From positions 4,600,001-4,664,000 of the forward strand of contig CATNEN010000039.1 in NCBI GenBank assembly GCA_950097015.1: a stretch of DNA of 64,000 nucleotides, read 5' to 3'. Position 1 is the stretch's first letter; every line of letters starts with the position of its first letter. The translations under genes and the position numbers were made by a program. Below are positions 45,830 to 58,496 of the stretch, one piece after another. The stretch comes from Macrostomum hystrix (Eukaryota > Platyhelminthes > Macrostomidae). The notes under the pieces are model-generated. The model did no database searches. It saw only the letters and a list, made by a program, of their open reading frames with translations, and was not told the DNA's origin.

Positions 45830-46221
45830 AACTGTTCTTTTTTCACCGTGCTGAATTGTCTCGCTGTCACTGTCAGTTACCCGGCCGTTAAGTCTGCCAC
45901 ATTCTGTCCAAGTCTGCTAGTACGCGCTCGTATCAAGTTTCAATCTTTCTTCTGCTGCCTACCTTGAGATAACGATCGGTGCTTCCTGCAGTTGCCACAC
46001 CCTAGCGCTGAGAGCCTTCCGATTCAAATCCTGACTGGCTCAGAATCGTTAGTAACTAGACCCACTGCTTCCCAGTTTCCACTGGAGTTCTGGTGACGCC
46101 ACTGTATTGTCCAACGTCAGCGGACTCAAATTTCACTCACACTATGCCTATAAAAGCTCTTTCATCTTTTTCGGATAATAATGAGAAACTCCTATCTGAC
46201 AATTTGTACTCAGGAGTACTT

Positions 46222-47146
46222 CACCTCTACTCATTACTCAATATATGGCATTGGGTCTACTCACTACTCAGCTCTGGTATTGAGTCTACTCACTACTCAA
46301 GCTCTGGTATTGGGTCTACTCACTACCCAAGCTCTGGTATTGGGTCTACTCACTACCCAAGCTCTGGTATTGGGTCTACTCACTACCCAAGCTCTGGTAT
46401 TGGGTCTACTCACTACTCAGGCTCTGGTATTGAGTCTACTCACTACTCAAGCTCTGGTATTGGGTCTACTCACTACTCAAGCTCTGGTATTGAGTCTACT
46501 CACTACTCAAGCTCTGGTATTGGGTCTACTCACTACTCAAGCTCTGGTATTGAGTCTACTCACTACTCAAGCTCTGGTATTGAGTCTACTCACTACTCAA
46601 GCTCTGGTATTGAGTCTACTCACTACTCAAGCTCTGGTATTGGGTCTACTCACTACTCAAGCTCTGGTATTGGGTCTACTCACTACTCAAGCTCTGGTAT
46701 TGAGTCTACTCACTACTCAAGCTCTGGTATTGAGTCTACTCACTACTCAAGCTCTGGTATTGGGTCTACTCACTACTCAAGCTCTGGTATTGGGTCTACT
46801 CACTACTCAAGCTCTGGTATTGAGTCTACTCACTACTCAAGCTCTGGTATTGGGTCTACTCACTACTCAAGCTCTGGTATTGAGTCTAATCACTACTCAA
46901 GCTCTGGTATTGAGTCTACTCACTACTCAAGCTCTGGTATTGAGTCTGCTCACTACTCAAGCTCTGGTATTGGGTCTACTCACTACTCAACATCTGGTAT
47001 TGAGTCTGCTCACTACTCAACATCTGGTATTGAGTCTGCTCACTACTCAACATCTGGTATTGAGTCTGCTCACTACTCAACATCTGGTATTGAGTCTGCT
47101 CACTACTCAACATCTGGTATTGAGTCTACTCACTACTTGATTAATT
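46222..47146. repeat. 30-bp minisatellite
   Basis: About 30 copies of a 30-bp unit with core GCTCTGGTATTGGGTCTACT. The right end switches to a subtype with CATCTGG and TCTGCT. The period of 30 keeps frames open, giving false 355- and 319-codon ORFs. Confidence 0.96.
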
Positions 47147-47610
47147 CTGCCACTAACTGATAATTGTATTTCCCCGAGGCTGCTGGGGGAACCAGGAAAA
47201 CTGACTCATTGCCAGAATTTCTAGTGGCATTCTTCTCAATTACTCAGCAGACTGAATAAAGCAGCAAATCTGATCGCTTCACCAGATTTATTTCATCCCG
47301 AGACCTGAGCTGAGAACGCTGAGCATACAGCTGAGAACATGCTGAAGCTCTAGCAGTCCCTTGTGCCGCTGCCGTGTGCTTGGCTGGGCACATCAGGTCT
47401 CCATAGTGCACCAGCAGCAGCAGCAGCAGCCTGGCTGCATGCGCATATATTTAATTAACGAGTTGCCTAACGCCTCCAAGACCAGCCTTAGTTCCCTAGG
47501 TGGGGGTCATTAGTCCCATTATGAATGCTTGCCTTGCCAGGACAGCTCTCCCCAGATAAGCTACCGAGCTCAGGTCTGCTGCTGTGACTGCCCTGAAAAT
47601 ATTGTAGCTG

Positions 47611-48163
47611 CCATGTCACTCCATCCGCCCCTGTCACTCCGTCCGCCCCTGTCACTCCATCCGCCCCTGTCACTCCGTCCGCCCCTGTCACTCCATCCGC
47701 CCCTGTCACTCCATCCACCCCTGTCACTCCGTCCGCCCCTGTCACTCCATCCGCCCCTGTCACTCCGTCCGCCCCTGTCACTCCATCCGCCCCTGTCACT
47801 CCGTCCGCCCCTGTCACTCCATCCGCACCTGTCACTCCGTCCGCCCCTGTCACTCCATCCGCACCTGTCACTCCATCCGCACCTGTCACTCCGTCCGCCC
47901 CTGTCACTCCGTCCGCCCCTGTCACTCCATCCGCCCCTGTCACTCCGTCCGCCCCTGTCACTCCATCCACCCCTGTCACTCCGTCCGCCCCTGTCACTCC
48001 ATCCGCCCCTGTCACTCCATCCGCACCTGTCACTCCATCCGCCCCTGTCACTCCACCCGCACCTGTCACTCCATCCACCCCTGTCACTCCATCCGCACCT
48101 GTCACTCCATCCGACCCTGTCACTCCATCCGCCCCTGTCACTCCATCCGCCCCTGTCACTCCA
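47611..48163. repeat. 18-bp minisatellite
   Basis: About 30 copies of TCCGCCCCTGTCACTCCA, alternating CCATCC/CCGTCC. It encodes six-residue repeats on both strands but has no exon context. Confidence 0.95.
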
Positions 48164-48443
48164 TTCCGAGCCTTCCGAGCCTTTGAGCAGTGCTCAAAAG
48201 GTAAGTCAGCCCGAAATACGGAGAGATCTGAGTTTTATTCAGATTTTTCACGGCACTCAATCAAGAGAGACTCTGAAAGGTAAAAAACGGAAGCCAGCGA
48301 AATCAAAAAGACACTTCCTCTTCTTTAAGCATTCAACTCCTATGTCATGTGACTTTCACTTTCTGCATTGCGCCGAGACTGCATTGTGCTCATGAGATTC
48401 TGCTCACTGCTGGCTAGACCCGTAAGTCACACCCAGGACATTC

Positions 48444-48462
48444 GTCACGTGACTGTATAAAG
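48444..48462 (+). promoter_or_regulatory. Candidate promoter: palindromic E-box next to a TATA box
   Basis: GTCACGTGAC (48444-48453), the palindromic E-box matching the CLEAR/TFEB-USF type site, is followed two bases later by TATAAAG (48456-48462). A transcript start would be expected about 30 bp downstream, just before the ATG at 48499 and the splice-donor array. Inference from motif alone. Confidence 0.4.
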
Positions 48463-48498
48463 GGCAGCCAATTGGGTTTCAATTCCTATGGGGAAAAC

Positions 48499-49115
48499 AT
48501 GAGTTTGTTTGTAAGAATGATTTGTCTCACAGGTGAGTTTGTTTCTAAGAATGATTTGTCTCTCGGGTGAGTTTGTTTCTAAGAATGATTTGTCTCACGG
48601 GTGAGTTTGTTTCTAAGAATGATTTGTCTCACGGGTGAGTTTGTTTCTAAGAATGATTTGTCTCACGGGTGAGTTTGTTTCTAAGAATGATTTGTCTCAC
48701 GGGTGAGTTTGTTTCTAAGAATGATTTGTCTCACGGGTGAGTCTGTTTCTAATAATGATTTGTCTCACGGGTGAGTTTGTTTCTAAGAATGATCTGTCTC
48801 ACGGGTGAGTTTGTTTCTAAGAATGATTTGTCTCACGGGTGAGTTTGTTTCTAATAATGATTTGTCTCACGGGTGAGTTTGTTTCTAAGAATGATTTGTC
48901 TCACGGGTGAGTTTGTTTCTAAGAATGATTTGTCTCACGGGTGAGTTTGTTTCTAAGAATGATTTGTCTCACGGGTGAGTTTGTTTCTAAGAATGATTTG
49001 TCTCACGGTGAGTTAGTTTCTAAGAATGATCTGTCTCACGGGTGAGTTTGTTTCTAAGAATGATTTGTCTCTCGGGTGAGTTTGTTTCTAAGAATGATTT
49101 GTCTCTCTCAGAAAG
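48499..49115 (+). repeat. 34-bp minisatellite with a splice donor in each unit
   Basis: About 18 copies of a 34-bp unit containing GAATGATTTGTCTCACGG followed by GTGAGTTTGTTTCTAA, so each has a strong 5' splice-site consensus (GG|GTGAGT). The first copy has ATGAGT in place of GTGAGT and ends CACAG|GTGAGT. It could act as an 11-codon start exon (48499-48532), but may simply be a mutated repeat copy. Confidence 0.93.
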
Positions 49116-50928
49116 ATTCTTCTCACCGGTGATATTGATTCTAGGAATGCTTCATCTCAATGCTTAGATTGTTTCTTGGAATGGTTTTCCCGTGGGTGAG
49201 ATTGGTGCTAATAAGGGTACAACCCTGAGACTCTCCAGGGAAAAATGAGAGTGTGGGAAATGCGGGAAAAGTTTTCCAAACTTAATCAAGCCGCCAAAGC
49301 TGGGGCGCCATAAGCGCGGCCTGTTTTTACTCCCAGGGGATTTTGTCTGGAAATTTGTTTTCGCCTTTTTTCATCCCACCCGTTCCGGAAACTTCCTCGA
49401 AAATTTTGAGTAGTAAAAAGCATTCTTCCAGCCCCCAGATTTCTGTGTCCGCCTGTTGAAGCGCGGCCGAACTTTACTCAAAGGTTGGCACTGAAACTAA
49501 AAGTGCAAGCTAAGATTGTCTTCATTTTCAAGTTCGAGGTTGCGCTAGCACTAGTGCTACTGGACCATCTTCTGCTTTTAGTGTAATTGAATCAATCGAA
49601 AATTCTCTGCTATAGAGAAGTTCTCCTAATTTTAAGCTCGTGCTCATCTGCTCTGGGGCGGCAGCTCAGCCATCAGTTCTGCCCTCGGCCTCGCCATCTC
49701 GCCCTTCTCGCCATACTCCTCCACTTCATTCTCTTCCTGCCTTCTTCCTAAGCCCGCGCATGCTGTCACCGAGCTTTTGTTCCGCCATTCGCTAAAATCA
49801 AATAGCATGCCGCGTGCATTCTCGTTTTTTCCGCAAAAGCCGGAAAGCTAAAAAAACTATCTTCTTCGCGTGAGTCTAGACTCAAACTTCCGGCAGAAGG
49901 CGGCTGCAACAAAAAAACGGTTCGATTATTGTTTTCTTCTGTTCTGGCTTATCTGCTTCGGTGAAGCATTGAGTAGTACAATTTATCCTGCTATCAGCAG
50001 ACACCGAACCGGCCTCAACAAGGCCTTATCGTCTGCTTCCCATGGGAGATTTTCAGTCGAAAACTCTTCGAATCTTGGAATCGCCGGTCCGAGTTGAGAG
50101 GCATTTGAGTAATTTCAGGTCCCAACGGACCGGCGGGCGGCGCCCCTGGTTCAGATTTTTTCTCTCTTGAACTGCCTCCACGAATTTCCTCCATTTTATT
50201 TTTGCCCCCCGCCCAAATAAATCCACAGTCTGGCTCCCTGATGAGCAAGTCCTTCTTCAACCTGGCACACTCGAACCTCCCTCAACTCAACCCCAGTTAT
50301 TTTATCCCGTCTCGGCATGGGCAGTCGAGCGCGCCAGCGGTACTTCAGCAGCACGGCAATTCTGATCCGCGAACCCAGACTCGATTGGCTCCCGGTTGAG
50401 GGGGCAGCGCACTCACCTCACCTTCTCTGCCTCCCTCCCAACAATCTCTTACTTTCTCTCTCTCCCTACTCTCTCATCCTTACCAATGGCCACCATTTGC
50501 CTTCCTCTCATACCTGCAGGCATTCATGCCCCGCCGGCAACCTCCCAGCAACCAGCCGGCGCGACGGAGCAATGGGATGGGTGTCTGTGTGTGCTATATA
50601 CTTGCGCCAGATACACGATAGCCGGTAGCCATTCAGTGTGTTTTCAGCGCAATAATTTTTATCCTCAATTTGCTTCTGCCCAGCTCTGCGCATCTCTCAT
50701 CTGCTCTCCTCGCTCACTCTGTCCTCGGCGAAGGTCTTCTGGCCAATCTCAACTTGGTTCCGCTGCCCCGGCTCTTACCTATCCCCTCCCCCTTCCCCTC
50801 TACTCACTGTCTGTCCATCCACAGCCAGCCCGCTGTCCGCAGACTCGGGGGACACTCAAGCCGACCCTATCAAGTCCGGGCACAATTAATACAGCCTTGT
50901 ATAGTCGAGAGCAGCCACTCCAAAATCC
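49116..50928. other. Region between the donor array and the polyQ exon
   Basis: GC-mixed, pyrimidine-rich sequence. No recognised domain or RNA. If the exon at 50929 begins a gene, its promoter and 5' UTR lie here. Confidence 0.35.
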
Positions 50929-50950
50929 ATGCCAACTAACTCTGCAAGCA

Positions 50951-50988
<38 letters not shown>

Positions 50989-51031
50989 CCTGGGGGCGCT
51001 CGCAGTGGCAGCAGTGGAGTCAGCAAGAAAG
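50929..51031 (+). CDS. Candidate start exon with a polyQ tract, gene unrecognised
   Basis: ATG (50929) begins MPTNSASRQ, then about 12 Gln (CAG repeats), then PGGARSGSSGVSKK, ending in a strong G|GTGAGT donor (phase 1). The phase matches the next candidate exon at 58433-58664. Homopolymer tracts and Ser/Gly linkers are typical of disordered N termini of large neuronal or regulatory proteins. The family cannot be named. The ATG may be internal if an upstream exon exists. Confidence 0.5.
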
Positions 51032-51124
51032 GTGAGTTGCTTGACTGCATTTTTTCAGACTTTTTTCATTCAGTATTGTATTTTGGTTGCTAAGTGTACC
51101 AGTGGTCTAATGATGATTCAATGA

Positions 51125-51290
51125 CACACAGCTCACCCTCACAGCTATGGTCATTCAATGACCCACTGCTATGACCCACTGCTAACCCTCACAGCTATGG
51201 TCATTCAATGACCATCTGCTTACTCTCAGAGCTATGATCATTCAATGACCATCTGCTTACTCTCAGAGCTATGATCATTCAATGACCCAG
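51125..51290. repeat. Short tandem repeat, about 43 bp
   Basis: Four imperfect copies containing CAGCTATGGTCATTCAATGA, just after the polyQ exon's donor. Confidence 0.75.
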
Positions 51291-51807
51291 TTCTGATTTA
51301 TGAGCAATCTTTAATCTGTCAGTTAATGATCATCAACCGGACATCGCAGACATCAAAGAGATTGTCTGCCTGCATTTCTTAGAAACTTGATTTCTCTCAA
51401 GCAGCCTTTCTTGTCGTTGGTTTGAGAATAGCCAAATAATCCGCTGCCGTGATCGATTGGCTTTAGATAGTTTAGCTCGTTGAAAGCAGTTGGTGCACAA
51501 TTTCCTGGTCATTGTGAAAGCGTCTGTTCCTGGCACAATGGGGAAGAATGGGGATGGGGTGAATGGGGAAGAAAATCCCATATTGAATAGATAGCGACAG
51601 TTCCGATTGTTCACATTCTGCTTTTCCACTTGAAGCAGACAGTAATAAGTATGATAAGTACCGGTAGCAGTAAAGGACAAAGCAATATGCAGCGGGATCT
51701 TTGAGTGGAGAAGTGGGAAGTGGGAAGTGGGAAGAGGTGAAGAGAGACATTGTGGGATAGAGTTGAATTTTTTCCTTTCGAACATCTGCAGGGAATTTGT
51801 AATTAGC

Positions 51808-51843
51808 ATGCTGCCGCTGCCGCTGCCGCTGCCGCTGCCGCTG
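51808..51843. repeat. Hexanucleotide repeat
   Basis: Perfect CTGCCG-type hexamer repeat, about five copies. It is intronic in the plus-strand model. Confidence 0.8.
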
Positions 51844-52077
51844 CTTGTTAGCGCAGCCCGGTGGAGGCGGCTTCTTAGCACGGGACTCAATGTCTAGCTG
51901 TGAGCTGAGAGCTGCTTCTGGGAGAAAGTTTGCTTTCAGCCTCAGTTGGAAAACTGTACTCATATAAGCTGAGCATGAGTTTGTCTGAGTTGTGTACAGC
52001 TTCTCGTGCAGCTATGCTCAGATAACTGTGAGTCTTGCTGCTACTGTCACTGCAGCACTGTTCGCAACACTTTAGGT

Positions 52078-52830
52078 GACACTCAGTGTCTCAATGTCTT
52101 TCTCACCCTCTGTCTCACTGACTTTCTCACCCTCTGTCTCAATGTCTTTCTCACCCTCTGTCTCACTGACTTTCTCACCCTTTGTCTCACTGTCTTTCTC
52201 ACCCTCTGTCTCACTGACTTTCTCACCCTTTGTCTCACTGTCTTTCTCACCCTCTGTCTCAATGTCTTTCTCACCCTCTGTCTCACTGTCTTTCTCACCC
52301 TCTGTCTCACTGTCTTTCTCACCCTCTGTCTCAATATCTTTCTCACCCTCTGTCTCACTGTCTTTCTCACCCTCTGTCTCACTGACTTTCTCACCCTCTG
52401 TCTCACTGTCTTTCTCACCCTCTGTCTCACTGTCTTTCTCACCCTCTGTCTCACTGTCTTTCTCACCCTCTGTCTCACTGACTTTCTCACCCTCTGTCTC
52501 ACTGTCTTTCTCACCCTCTGTCTCAATGTCTTTCTCACCCTCTGTCTCAATGTCTTTCTCACCCTCTGTCTCACTGACTTTCTCACCCTCTGTCTCACTG
52601 TCTTTCTCACCCTCTGTCTCAATGTCTTTCTCACCCTCTGTCTCACTGACTTTCTCACCCTCTGTCTCACTGTCTTTCTCACCCTCTGTCTCACTGTCTT
52701 TCTCACCCTCTGTCTCACTGTCTTTCTCAACCTCTGTCTCACTGTCTTTCTCACCCTCTGTCTCACTGTCTTTCTTACCCTTTGTCTCACTGACTTTCTC
52801 AGCCTCTGTCTCACTGTCTTTCTACTATCA
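52078..52830. repeat. 24-bp minisatellite
   Basis: About 31 copies of a 24-bp unit, TCTCACCCTCTGTCTCACTG plus TCTT, with ACTG/AATG and CTGTC/CTGAC variants. All frames are open, giving false Arg-rich and Ser-rich ORFs. Confidence 0.96.
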
Positions 52831-53938
52831 ATCCTTCTTTATTCACTATCTATCCCGAGTTATCTCTAACAATCATTCTCTCTATCTGTCTCAATCTCAC
52901 CTTAACTCTCTCTCTCTATCACCGAAGCTGTCAGCAATGCCTCCAGAGCAGTCAGTTGTGCCCCAGATTCCAGGTCATATTCGCATCTAAGCTTGAACCG
53001 AATCTTGCAACCAGCCCGCAACCTGATATGCCATAGGAACTTAAACAGCTAACTTTATGGCTAAGCCGGGGCTCAAATATCGCATGCTCTCCAACTGTCT
53101 CAGCAGTCCATCGATTGACTCTCCGCGCTCTGGCCCAGCATAGATTGCCGATTTGAGTCCATTAACTATTGCGCTACATTCCAGCTGTGGGTCTGAGAAA
53201 TGCGGTTTGAAGGACAGTGAGACAGACAGAGAGAGAGAGAGCTTTCCGCACCAGCATGGATTGCATGCTTGGCATAATATGAGACCGGCTGCTCAACTCA
53301 ACAATTTATGACACTGACCCCTTAAAATCATTCATTCGCATTTATACTGTTACTATCAGCTTATAGTGTGCCTTATGCAGTATAGTTACCGGCCTTACTA
53401 TTAACTCCACTTAACATTCCCGCTCTCAGCCGGAACTGACACAAGATTGAAGTGGACAGGAATTTTGCTCCCGCGGTTTCTGGCTCCCCCCACCCCAACC
53501 GCTTCCCCCCACGAGACCAAGCCGCTGCCTTTCGGTTTCTGCTTTTTGAAGCACTGAGCTCTAAGCTGTTCTGCTTGAGTCTCCCACCAGAGTCTAAGCC
53601 AAGAATATTTATTTCAGTACTACTGATGCGATTAGTAGGCTGGTCGCGTGTTGTTAAACAAATTTAATTTTAACAGGAGACAACAATGTCCTGTAAAACA
53701 GGAAGCCTGTCAGTTGAACAGAGAAAAGGCCAGGTGGAACTGAGCATTATGCTCTCATTGAATCAGCTTTAACAGCGGCTGCCTTCCTGCTGCCCAATGT
53801 CAGGCGAACCCAGTCTGGTTACAGAGCTCCCACGGAATCCCATTGTGCCCCATCCGATAAGAAAGGGTTCGCTGAAGTGTGATCAAGAACTGTGACCTGT
53901 GTAATATCCATGAGCGTCAGTCAGGTCAGTCAGTCACC

Positions 53939-54243
53939 TAAAATTGTCTCACCTGAGAATCGTCTCACCTGACAATCGTCTCACCTGAGAATCGTCTCAC
54001 CTGAGAATCGTCTCACCTGAGAATCGTCTCACCTGAGAATCGTCTCACCTGAGAATCGTCTCACCTGAGAATCGTCTCACCTGAGCATCGTCTCACCTGA
54101 GAATCGTCTCACCTGAGAATCGTCTCACCTGAGAATCGTCTCACCTGAGAATCGTCTCACCTGAGAATCGTCTCACCTGAGAATCGTCTCACCTGAGAAT
54201 CGTCTCACCTGAGAATCGTCTCACCTGAGAATCGTCTCACCTT
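53939..54243 (-). repeat. 16-bp minisatellite carrying CAGGTGAG on the minus strand
   Basis: About 19 copies of AATCGTCTCACCTGAG. On the minus strand each reads CTCAGGTGAGACGATT, a perfect 5' splice-site consensus (CAG|GTGAG). No minus-strand exon was found next to it. Confidence 0.95.
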
Positions 54244-54711
54244 AGACTCGCCCCATCAGACCGCATGCGCCAAACGGTTTCTACTCCCCTATCCGAATCT
54301 GTTCCTATTTTTTCTAGCTCATCCGCAGTTGTTCCCAGTATAGGCCAGAGTTCGCAAGCATCGCCTAGTAGAAGCCGGAGCTGCTGCAGTCACCAGGGGC
54401 CAGGGCAGCCACCCCACCACCGCCAGCGGGGTGGAGGCGGGACTCACGATTAGCACAACTTCCTCTGCACGCGATCGGGTGGAATGCTCCCGACCCGGCT
54501 AGATGGATGGCCGCTTAGTTAGGCTGGTGTCAGAGAGCTGGAGACACGGAACACGGCACAGAGAAGATGCAGGGTCTACCCCCACTGCCCTCAAGGTTTT
54601 GAGTTCGTGACTTCAGCACTGATGATAATAAAATAAGCAGAAAACGAGACAACATTTTTAATGCTTGTTTATATAAGTTAGACAGGTTGGCAGAACACAG
54701 GCTGAATATAT

Positions 54712-55390
54712 GACTGACAGACTGAGAGAGACTGAGAGAGACTGAGAGAGACTGAGAGAGAGACTCAGAGAGACTGAGAGAGACTCAGAGAGACTCAGAG
54801 AGACTGAGAGAGAGACTGAGAGAGACTCAGAGAGACTGAGAGAGACTCAGAGAGACTGAGAGAGATTGAGAGAGACTGAGAGAGACTCAGAGAGACTCAG
54901 AGAGACTCAGAGAGACTGAGAGAGACTGAGAGAGAGAATGAGAGAGACTGAGAGAGACTGAGAGAGAGACTCAGAGAGACTGAGAGAGACTCAGAGAGAC
55001 TGAGAGAGACTGAGAGAGACTGAGAGAGAGACTGAGAGAGACTGAGGGAGACTGAGAGAGACTGAGAGAGACTGAGAGAGAGACTGAGAGAGACTGAGGG
55101 AGACTGAGAGAGACTGAGAGAGACTGAGAGAGAGACTGAGAGAGACTGAGAGAGACTGAGAGAGAGACTCAGAGAGACTGAGAGAGACTGAGAGAGAGAC
55201 TGAGAGAGACTGAGAGAGACTGAGAGAGACTGAGAGAGACTGAGAGAGACTGAGAGAGACTGAGAGAGACTGAGAGAGACTGAGAGAGACTGAGAGAGAC
55301 TGAGAGAGACTGAGAGAGACTGAGAGAGACTGAAAGAGACTGAGAGAGACTGAAAGAGACTGAGAGAGACTGAGAGAGACTCACAGATAA
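54712..55390. repeat. GAGAGACT minisatellite
   Basis: Mixed 10-12 bp units (GAGAGAGACTGA, GAGAGACTCA). Purine-rich plus strand. The right half is a uniform 10-bp register. Confidence 0.95.
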
Positions 55391-55859
55391 AGAGAGATTT
55401 AGAGAGCTACTGATGGAGAGACAAGCAGGTTCCGAAAGCGATGCACTTCTGCTAATAAGCTTTCCGTCAGCCTATCAGGCAATTTGCGCACAAGCGGATC
55501 CAGAAAAAGTACAGAACTTTGAGTAATCTCAGCTGGTGCAGCACTGTGGAATGGCATTCAATCCATCAAATAAATTATGCTAATTCGCTAGTCCGAAATT
55601 CCGAAACCTGCATCTGCTTGCTGTCTCGATTTGTTTTAAATTCTCTTTTGGACTCGAGTGGAAGGGCCCGGGTCCTTGGGGATTTAACAAATTAGTCCTT
55701 TGTGCCTTTCTTCAAAGAGAGAGAGAGCGGGAATGAGCGGAAAGCAAAAGGAAAAGTAGAATTGCTTCCAAGAAGCAACCGTTAGTACGCTTCTGCCCCT
55801 GCTGCTCCAGTGCTTCAACGCTCGAAGATTAGATTTCATGCTAGATGCCAACCAAAACT

Positions 55860-56790
55860 ACCTTGTCTACCTCTCTCTCTACCTATGTTTGTCTACCTCC
55901 CTCTGTCTACCTTCCTCTGTCTACCTCACTCTGTCTCCTTCCTCTGTCTCCTTCCTCTGTCTACTTCTCTCTGTCTACCTTCCTCTGTCTACCTCACTCT
56001 GTCTCCTTCCTCTGTCTACCTTCCTCTGTCTACCTCACTCTGTCTCCTTCCTCTGTCTACCTTCCTCTGTCTACCTCACTCTGTCTCCTTCCTCTGTCTA
56101 CCTTCCTCTGTCTACCTCACTCTGTCTACCTTCCTCTGTCTACCTCACTCTGTCTACCTTCCTCTGTCTACCTTCCTCTGTCTACCTCTCTCTGTCTACA
56201 TTCCTGTGTCTACCTCACTCTGTCTACCTTCCTCTGTCTACCTCACTCTGTCTACCTTCCTCTGTCTACCTTCCTCTGTCTACCTCTCTCTGTCTACATT
56301 CCTGTGTCTACTTCTCTCTGTCTACCTTCCTCTGTCTATCTCACTCTGTCTACCTTCCTCTGTCTCCTTCCTCTGTCTACCTCACTCTATCTACCTTCCT
56401 CTGTATCCTTCCTCTGTCTACCTTCCTCTGTCTATCTCACTCTGTCTCCTTCCTCTGTCTACCTTCCTGTGTCTACCTCTCTCTCTGTCTAACTTCCTCT
56501 GTCTACCTCTCTCTGTCTACCTTACTGTTTCTATCTCACTCTGTCTACCTTCCTCTGTCTCCTTCCTCTGTCTACCTCTCTCTGTCTACCTTACTGTTTC
56601 TATCTCACTCTGTCTACCTTCCTCTGTCTATCTCACTCTGTCTACCTCTCTCTGTCTACCTCTCTCTGTCTACCTCTCTCTGTCTACCTCTCTCTGTCTA
56701 TCTCACTCTGTCTACCTCTCTCTGTCTACCTCTCTCTGTCTACCTCTCTCTGTCTACCTCTCTCTGTCTACCTCTCTCTCTGTATACCCC
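55860..56790. repeat. 12-13 bp pyrimidine minisatellite
   Basis: Units of CCTCTGTCTACCTT and CTCTCTGTCTAC. The left part is variable; the right part (56.63-56.79 kb) is a regular 12-bp array. Source of several false 200-370-codon frames. Confidence 0.95.
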
Positions 56791-57432
56791 TGTCTTCCTC
56801 CATTTTCCTCATTCCCGCCGGCCCCTATTATGACCGCAGTTTATCTCACGGTCTCATGCACTCTATCCCTCCAGACAGATAGCAAATTTGGCCGCTGCGC
56901 TTCGGCTGGGGTGAATTAGGCAGTCAGTAATTGTGGGTCTAATTCGGTGACTACTCAATCGAATTGCGTCCTATTGATTTCTAGTCCATGCGGCTATTGT
57001 ATTTCGAGAACGCTTTGGGGATATTTCTGTGCTTGCAGAGACTATTGATGTGGAGCTAGGCCAAGCCCTGACAACCAATCCTGGGCTAGGGATCAGCATT
57101 GCTCGCAAACTTCTCTCCTGCCCCTTCCAGCTCTGCAGCACTAATTAGGCAAGAATATGGCCAGGGCTAAACAAAGGAGGACAGGGATCGATGGCCAAAT
57201 CTTTTTGAGGCTGCAACCTCCCTTAGCCACCCGCCTCATCTCCCACAGCTGGGATCATGTTAGCAAAACTTCATCCACATGTACGCAATTTGCCCATCTG
57301 CTACTCCCAGCTGGGGGCATTGATTTCGAATGCGATGAGTTCCTTTGAGGACACTCGACACCCATTACAGCTCCTACTCAGCCCCACCTGCATCTCTGCT
57401 CAGTTATCTTACTGTTGTTCTGCCTACAGGTC

Positions 57433-57790
57433 AGCTGCCACTGCCTCATCTCTCCCCTGTCTCATCTCTCCCCTGTCTCATCTCTCCCCTGTCTCATCTC
57501 TCCCCTGTCTCATCTCTCCCCTGTTTCATCTCTCCCCTGTCTCATCTCTCCCCTGTTTCATCTCTCCCCTGTCTCATCTCTCCCCTGTTTCATCTCTCCC
57601 CTGTCTCATCTCTCCCCTGTCTCATCTCTCCCCTGTCTCATCTCTCCCCTGTCTCATCTCACCCCTGTCTCATCTCTCCCCTGTCTCATCTCTCCCCTGT
57701 CTCATCTCTCCCCTGTCTCATCTCTCCCCTGTCTCATCTCTCCCCTGTCTCATCTCTCCCCTGTCTCATCTCTCCCCTGTCTCAGCTCTC
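57433..57790. repeat. 16-bp minisatellite
   Basis: About 22 copies of TCTCATCTCTCCCCTG, nearly identical apart from GTTTC/GTCTC. Confidence 0.96.
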
Positions 57791-58167
57791 CCGGTTTCTC
57801 ATGTCTTCCCTTTCTCATCCTTTAGCAGAGGTCACCGCTGGAGTATACTAAAATATTGTTCGGCCCCAACAAGGTATAGCATAGCTCCTATGAGCTTATG
57901 TAAACAAATTAAACAACTGTTACATATTGTTTAAGTTTTTCTTTCCGATTCTCCTGCCGGGTCATTTAATTTGGCCCGATTAGAAGTCAGAATTTGTGTC
58001 AGATTTCAGTTTAAAAGTACATTTGTTGAATGCACTGATGACAGCGGATTAAATTACATTTTTGTTTTTAGCCCTCTCACTAATTAGCTGTTGCAGATGG
58101 AAAAGGCGACGCATGTCACTGAATATGATGAATAACACTAAATGGTTACGAGCGTAGTTACACCTGC

Positions 58168-58391
58168 CCGATTGTGCAGTCTGTTCAGTCCATGGACTGA
58201 GGAAATGCCACACTCACATTCAATTACCCTAGCTTAATTCTGGTTCCCATTTAACGGCTGGGTGAAATGAAACAGTGCATTGTTAAGTGCCTCGCTGAAG
58301 GACACAAATTGTTCCAGTGGAGTCGGGAGTCGAACCCCCGACCTTCAAGTCGCGACTCTGACGCTCTAACCAGTAGGCTTCAACCCGTCTC
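58168..58391 (-). repeat. tRNA-derived SINE, copy 2
   Basis: On the minus strand: head GTTGAAGCCTACTGGTTAGA, box B GGGGGTTCGACTCCC (58325-58339), then AAGGCACTTAACA-like body and CACCCAGCCGTTAAATGGG. It ends TCAGTCCATGGACTGAACAG, colinear with the copy at 7.1-7.4 kb. Confidence 0.8.
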
Positions 58392-58432
58392 TAAAGGACA
58401 ACATAAAAATGTCTTTGATTTTCCTTTTTTAG

Positions 58433-58461
58433 CAGAAGGTGATCAACAACAACCCAGCCCG

Positions 58462-58496
<35 letters not shown>

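Noticed and set aside
45979-46050. tRNA-like box B (GATTCAAATCC) near 46.02 kb
   Set aside because: No box A at suitable spacing and no foldable cloverleaf seen.
46093-47160. 355-codon repetitive frame (GIGSTHYSSS type)
   Set aside because: A 30-bp minisatellite stays open in more than one frame; no promoter, signal peptide or splice context supports a structural protein.
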